DNA from: Porticoccaceae bacterium UBA1117
Lineage (GTDB): Bacteria > Pseudomonadota > Gammaproteobacteria > Pseudomonadales > Porticoccaceae
Direction: 5' to 3'
NCBI GenBank assembly: GCA_002313335.1
Contig: DCBC01000084.1
Coordinates: 1-9,972 of the forward strand
Length of the DNA: 9,972 bases
The stretch's first letter is position 1, and each line of letters begins with the position of its first letter. The notes below the pieces were generated by a model. That model was not told the origin of the DNA and ran no database searches. It saw nothing but the letters and a program-made list of their open reading frames with translations. This document shows, piece by piece, positions 7,976 to 9,972 of this stretch. The position numbers and the translations under genes were made by a program.

Positions 7976-9027
7976 TGGCGGAGTCCAAGTAATTCAACCT
8001 GCTCATCGCCTGGCAACATTGGCTGAATATCTCCCAAAACAAATGCTATTTCTCCATTATCAGCGAGTTTTTCAAGAGCAGTATCTACTGACGATGCTGG
8101 CACGCAGATAACCATTCCAACTCCGCAATTTAGCGTGCGATGCATTTCGTGCTCATCAATATTGCCCCCTTTTTGTATCCAGTCGAAAATCGCTGGACGT
8201 TGCCATGCATCGACATTAATTATGGCCTTGGCATTATCAGGTAAAACACGAGGAATATTTTCTAGCAGACCACCGCCAGTTATGTGAGCAAGAGCGTGTA
8301 CTGGGGATTCTGAAATTAGTTTGAGAAGAGATTTAACATAAATTTTGGTCGGCGCCATGAGTAAATCAATTATTGGCTGTCCTTCCAGTTGGGTAGTTGC
8401 AGGGTTAGTTTCTGTCACTTCGAGAACTTTTCGGATGAGAGAATAACCATTGGAGTGGGGTCCAGTTGATGCCAGTCCAATCAAAACATCCCCAGTAGCT
8501 ACTTTGCTACCATCAATGAGTTCAGATTTCTCTACAATCCCAACGCAAAAGCCGGCGAGGTCATAGTCTTGATCTTCGTACATCCCGGGCATTTCTGCGG
8601 TTTCCCCACCAATCAGTGAGCAACCAGATAGTTCGCAGCCGTCGGCAATGCCATTAACAACAGCCGCAGCCGTGTCTATATCAAGTTTGCCGGTCGCGTA
8701 ATAATCGAGAAAGAATAATGGTTCAGCACCACAGACAATAAGGTCGTTGACGCACATGGCGACAAGATCGATACCAACGGTATCATGCCTTCCGTAATCC
8801 AGAGCGAGTCGTAGTTTGGTGCCAACACCGTCAGTACCTGACACTAATACCGGTTGTTTGTAGCCAGTGGGTAGTTCAAATAATGCGCCAAATCCGCCTA
8901 ATCCAGCCATTACCTCAGAGCGGCGTGTGCGCTTTGCCGCGCCTTTTATTTTTTCGATTAAAGCATTGCCAGCGTCAATATCAACACCTGCATCTTTATA
9001 GCTCAATGATGGTTTATTGTCGGCCAT
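7972..9027 (-). CDS. purM: Phosphoribosylformylglycinamidine cyclo-ligase (AIR synthetase)
   Basis: Cytoplasmic dimeric enzyme of step 5 of de novo purine synthesis. It uses ATP to cyclise FGAM to AIR. The 351 residues (E. coli about 345) show the PurM/SelD-type ATP-binding motif [10 protein letters not shown] (63-72), the long conserved stretch [19 protein letters not shown] (91-109), [11 protein letters not shown] (140-150) and [14 protein letters not shown] (about 187-200). No domain is missing. The likely Shine-Dalgarno, AGGA on the minus strand (9040-9037), lies nine bases before the ATG at 9027 and can be drawn into a small hairpin. First gene of the purM-purN-DUF3108-DUF3014 cluster and divergent from the DUF2066 gene. 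Confidence 0.98.
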   Translation of the reverse strand: MADNKPSLSYKDAGVDIDAGNALIEKIKGAAKRTRRSEVMAGLGGFGALFELPTGYKQPVLVSGTDGVGTKLRLALDYGRHDTVGIDLVAMCVNDLIVCGAEPLFFLDYYATGKLDIDTAAAVVNGIADGCELSGCSLIGGETAEMPGMYEDQDYDLAGFCVGIVEKSELIDGSKVATGDVLIGLASTGPHSNGYSLIRKVLEVTETNPATTQLEGQPIIDLLMAPTKIYVKSLLKLISESPVHALAHITGGGLLENIPRVLPDNAKAIINVDAWQRPAIFDWIQKGGNIDEHEMHRTLNCGVGMVICVPASSVDTALEKLADNGEIAFVLGDIQPMLPGDEQVELLGLRQ

Positions 9028-9035
9028 GAGGAAAC

Positions 9036-9054
9036 GTCCTATTTTAAAGAGGAC
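9036..9054 (-). promoter_or_regulatory. Leader hairpin that could mask the purM ribosome binding site
   Basis: In purM mRNA sense, GUCCU (9054-9050), a 9-base loop and AGGAC (9040-9036) are perfectly complementary. The 3' arm contains AGGA, the only reasonable Shine-Dalgarno for purM. A five-pair stem is weak alone, so occlusion may be partial or depend on a bound factor. This is a sequence observation; regulation is inferred. Confidence 0.4.
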
Positions 9055-9058
9055 ATTT

Positions 9059-9083
9059 TAGCGCGGCTATCTTAGAGGCGCTA
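9059..9083. other. Hairpin in the purM leader / divergent gap
   Basis: TAGCGC (9059-9064) and GCGCTA (9078-9083) are perfect inverted repeats. Inside them CTA (9067-9069) and TAG (9073-9075) can pair, leaving a symmetric 2x2 internal loop and a 3-base apical loop. On the plus strand six Ts follow (9084-9089), which gives it the shape of an intrinsic terminator for plus-strand, antisense-to-purM transcripts. On the minus strand it lies in the predicted purM 5' leader with only a short A/T tract after it. Confidence 0.45.
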
Positions 9084-9096
9084 TTTTTTAATTGAT

Positions 9097-9112
9097 GTTA
9101 TTTTAAAATAAC
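9097..9112. repeat. Perfect 16-bp palindrome GTTATTTTAAAATAAC, candidate operator
   Basis: An uninterrupted, fully symmetric 16-bp AT-rich palindrome in the middle of the purM/DUF2066 divergent gap. It is nested inside a wider inverted repeat, ATTGAT (9091-9096) and ATCAAT (9122-9127). It lies between or overlaps candidate promoter boxes on both strands, a position suited to a repressor dimer. It does not match the E. coli PurR box. A related half, TATTTTAAA, recurs at 9040-9048. Confidence 0.5.
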
Positions 9113-9126
9113 GATATTTTTATCAA
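9100..9126 (-). promoter_or_regulatory. purM: Candidate purM promoter
   Basis: On the minus strand TTGATA (9126-9121) matches 5 of 6 bases of the -35 consensus and TAAAAT (9105-9100) 5 of 6 of the -10. The spacer is short at 15 bases. Transcription would start near 9093, giving a leader of about 65 bases that holds both hairpins before purM. The -10 overlaps the 16-bp palindrome. Confidence 0.35.
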
Positions 9127-9149
9127 TAAAGCTAATCTGTATAAACCAC

Positions 9150-9158
9150 TGTTACAAT
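9150..9158 (+). promoter_or_regulatory. Candidate extended -10 promoter for the DUF2066 gene
   Basis: TGTTACAAT fits the extended -10 pattern TGnTATAAT with one mismatch. No good -35 is present at the right distance, which extended -10 promoters tolerate. Transcription would start near 9165, leaving a 17-base leader with GGAG at 9173-9176. A competing pair, TTGATG (9092-9097) and TATTTT (9115-9120) with 17 bases between, would straddle the palindrome. Confidence 0.35.
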
Positions 9159-9181
9159 GCAAGAATCCAGTTGGAGTCGTG

Positions 9182-9972
9182 ATGTTAAGAAAAATATTAG
9201 TCATATTGTTATGCATGAGCAGTCAGCTTAGTGTTACGGAAGAAGTTGAGAATCTCTACGTTAGTCTGGTACCTGTTGCAGATCAAAGCGCCGAGTCGAA
9301 GCAACGAGGCATGAGTGATGCACTTAAAAACGTTTTAGTTAAACTGACCGGTGATGGTGAAGTTTTGCAATTAAGCCGGTTGGCCGGACTTTTTGATAAT
9401 GCCAGTATCTATATTGATGCCTTAAGTTTCCAAGATTTATCAATAACAGATAATCTAGCCGCTGAAAACTCAGCTACCCCAAAAATCGGTTTACGAGTGT
9501 CATTCTCCCGTTCGGCCATTGATGAGTTGATTCGCAACAATAAGTTGCCGGTACTGCCGTCCAATAGACCAAAATTGTTAGTGTGGATAGTCTCAGATGA
9601 TGTAACAACTGGCCGAGAGTTTTTGGGGCAAGATTCCTCCAATTTGGATGTTAGTAATAAAGTAGGCGCCGATGTGCTGGCTGAATTGTCCGAGATTATG
9701 GCAAAGCGAGGAATCCCTTATATGCTGCCTACCTTTGATCTTGAAGATCAGTTGGCACTGCCTATTGATTCGGCCTGGAATCTGAATGCAGAAAAAATTC
9801 AGGTGGCCTCTCAAAGGTACAGTGCCGATGGCTGGCTGGTGTTGCGCTTTTATCGAAACTCAGTGGGCGAGGTCCGAGGGGCTTGGATCTATCAAGCTGC
9901 CGGCCGACGTCAGTTAGGGGATTTTAATACCGAACGTGACGAGCCGTTTGTAGCATCGGCTGTCAACAATAT
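9182..9972 (+). CDS. DUF2066 family exported protein, N-terminal part (cut by window edge), function unknown
   Basis: The plus-strand frame from the ATG at 9182 stays open to the window edge (263 full codons). GGAG (9173-9176) sits five bases upstream. The first 18 or so residues (MLRKILVILLCMSSQLSV) are a basic-plus-hydrophobic signal segment, so the mature protein is probably periplasmic or membrane-attached. Features I associate with DUF2066 follow: LYVSLVPVADQS (about 25-36), RGMSDALKNVLVKLTGD (about 42-58), RVSFSRSAIDELIR (about 104-117), and RPKLLVWIVSDD (about 128-139). No catalytic motif is recognised. A DUF2066 gene divergent from purM is also the Pseudomonas arrangement as I recall it (PA0946), where a DnaA-like hda gene follows. 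The C-terminus is outside the window. Confidence 0.85.
   Translation, partial: MLRKILVILLCMSSQLSVTEEVENLYVSLVPVADQSAESKQRGMSDALKNVLVKLTGDGEVLQLSRLAGLFDNASIYIDALSFQDLSITDNLAAENSATPKIGLRVSFSRSAIDELIRNNKLPVLPSNRPKLLVWIVSDDVTTGREFLGQDSSNLDVSNKVGADVLAELSEIMAKRGIPYMLPTFDLEDQLALPIDSAWNLNAEKIQVASQRYSADGWLVLRFYRNSVGEVRGAWIYQAAGRRQLGDFNTERDEPFVASAVNN

Noticed and set aside
7791..8111. Plus-strand open frame spanning the purN/purM junction
   Set aside because: It lies opposite two firmly identified purine genes joined by an ATGA overlap; its protein resembles nothing I recognise.
9021..9036. AAACGT next to the purM start as a PurR operator
   Set aside because: Only the central AAACGT fits; the flanking bases match the 16-bp PurR consensus at almost no position.
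9182..9235. Cysteine in the DUF2066 signal segment (LLC) as a lipoprotein site
   Set aside because: The residue before the cysteine is leucine, not G, A or S, so it is not a proper lipobox.
9409..9814. Minus-strand open frames opposite DUF2066
   Set aside because: The plus-strand frame has a signal peptide, a ribosome binding site and family motifs; the antisense frames have none.

Overview
The window reads as chromosome of a Gammaproteobacterium of the Pseudomonas/Cellvibrionales type, possibly marine. The Dcd protein is the 188-residue Pseudomonas-like form. The order metG / divergent mrp-dcd and the order purM-purN-DUF3108 with a divergent DUF2066 gene both match what I remember of Pseudomonas aeruginosa. 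Base composition looks moderate (mid-40s % GC by eye, not computed). There are no transposases, tRNAs, rRNAs, CRISPR arrays or phage genes. Coding density is high, and no gene-free stretch reaches 300 bases.

Positions 1-3965, minus strand, hold metG -> rnfA -> rnfB -> rnfC (rnfC is cut by the left edge). MetG is methionyl-tRNA synthetase. RnfA, RnfB and RnfC are subunits of the ion-translocating ferredoxin:NAD+ oxidoreductase (Rnf/Rsx) of the inner membrane. rnfA abuts rnfB, and rnfB overlaps rnfC through ATGA.

Positions 3966-5585 hold a 133-bp divergent gap and then mrp and dcd on the plus strand. Mrp is an Fe-S cluster carrier ATPase, here without the N-terminal MIP18-like domain found in many gammaproteobacterial homologues. 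Dcd is dCTP deaminase. The 116-bp mrp-dcd gap contains two hairpin-forming elements.

Positions 5615-9027, minus strand, form a purine operon: purM -> purN -> DUF3108 -> DUF3014. PurN and PurM catalyse steps 3 and 5 of IMP synthesis. The last two genes encode uncharacterised proteins, one apparently exported and one anchored to the inner membrane. Two of the three junctions are ATGA overlaps. dcd and this operon converge tail to tail across 29 bp.

Positions 9028-9972 hold a 154-bp divergent regulatory region, containing a perfect 16-bp AT palindrome and two purM leader hairpins, followed by a plus-strand DUF2066 gene cut by the right edge.

The protein content is mostly housekeeping, and I see no new defence or mobile system. 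The items most worth a second look are the purM/DUF2066 divergent control region, the three uncharacterised envelope proteins around purMN, and the overlapping inverted repeats ahead of dcd.
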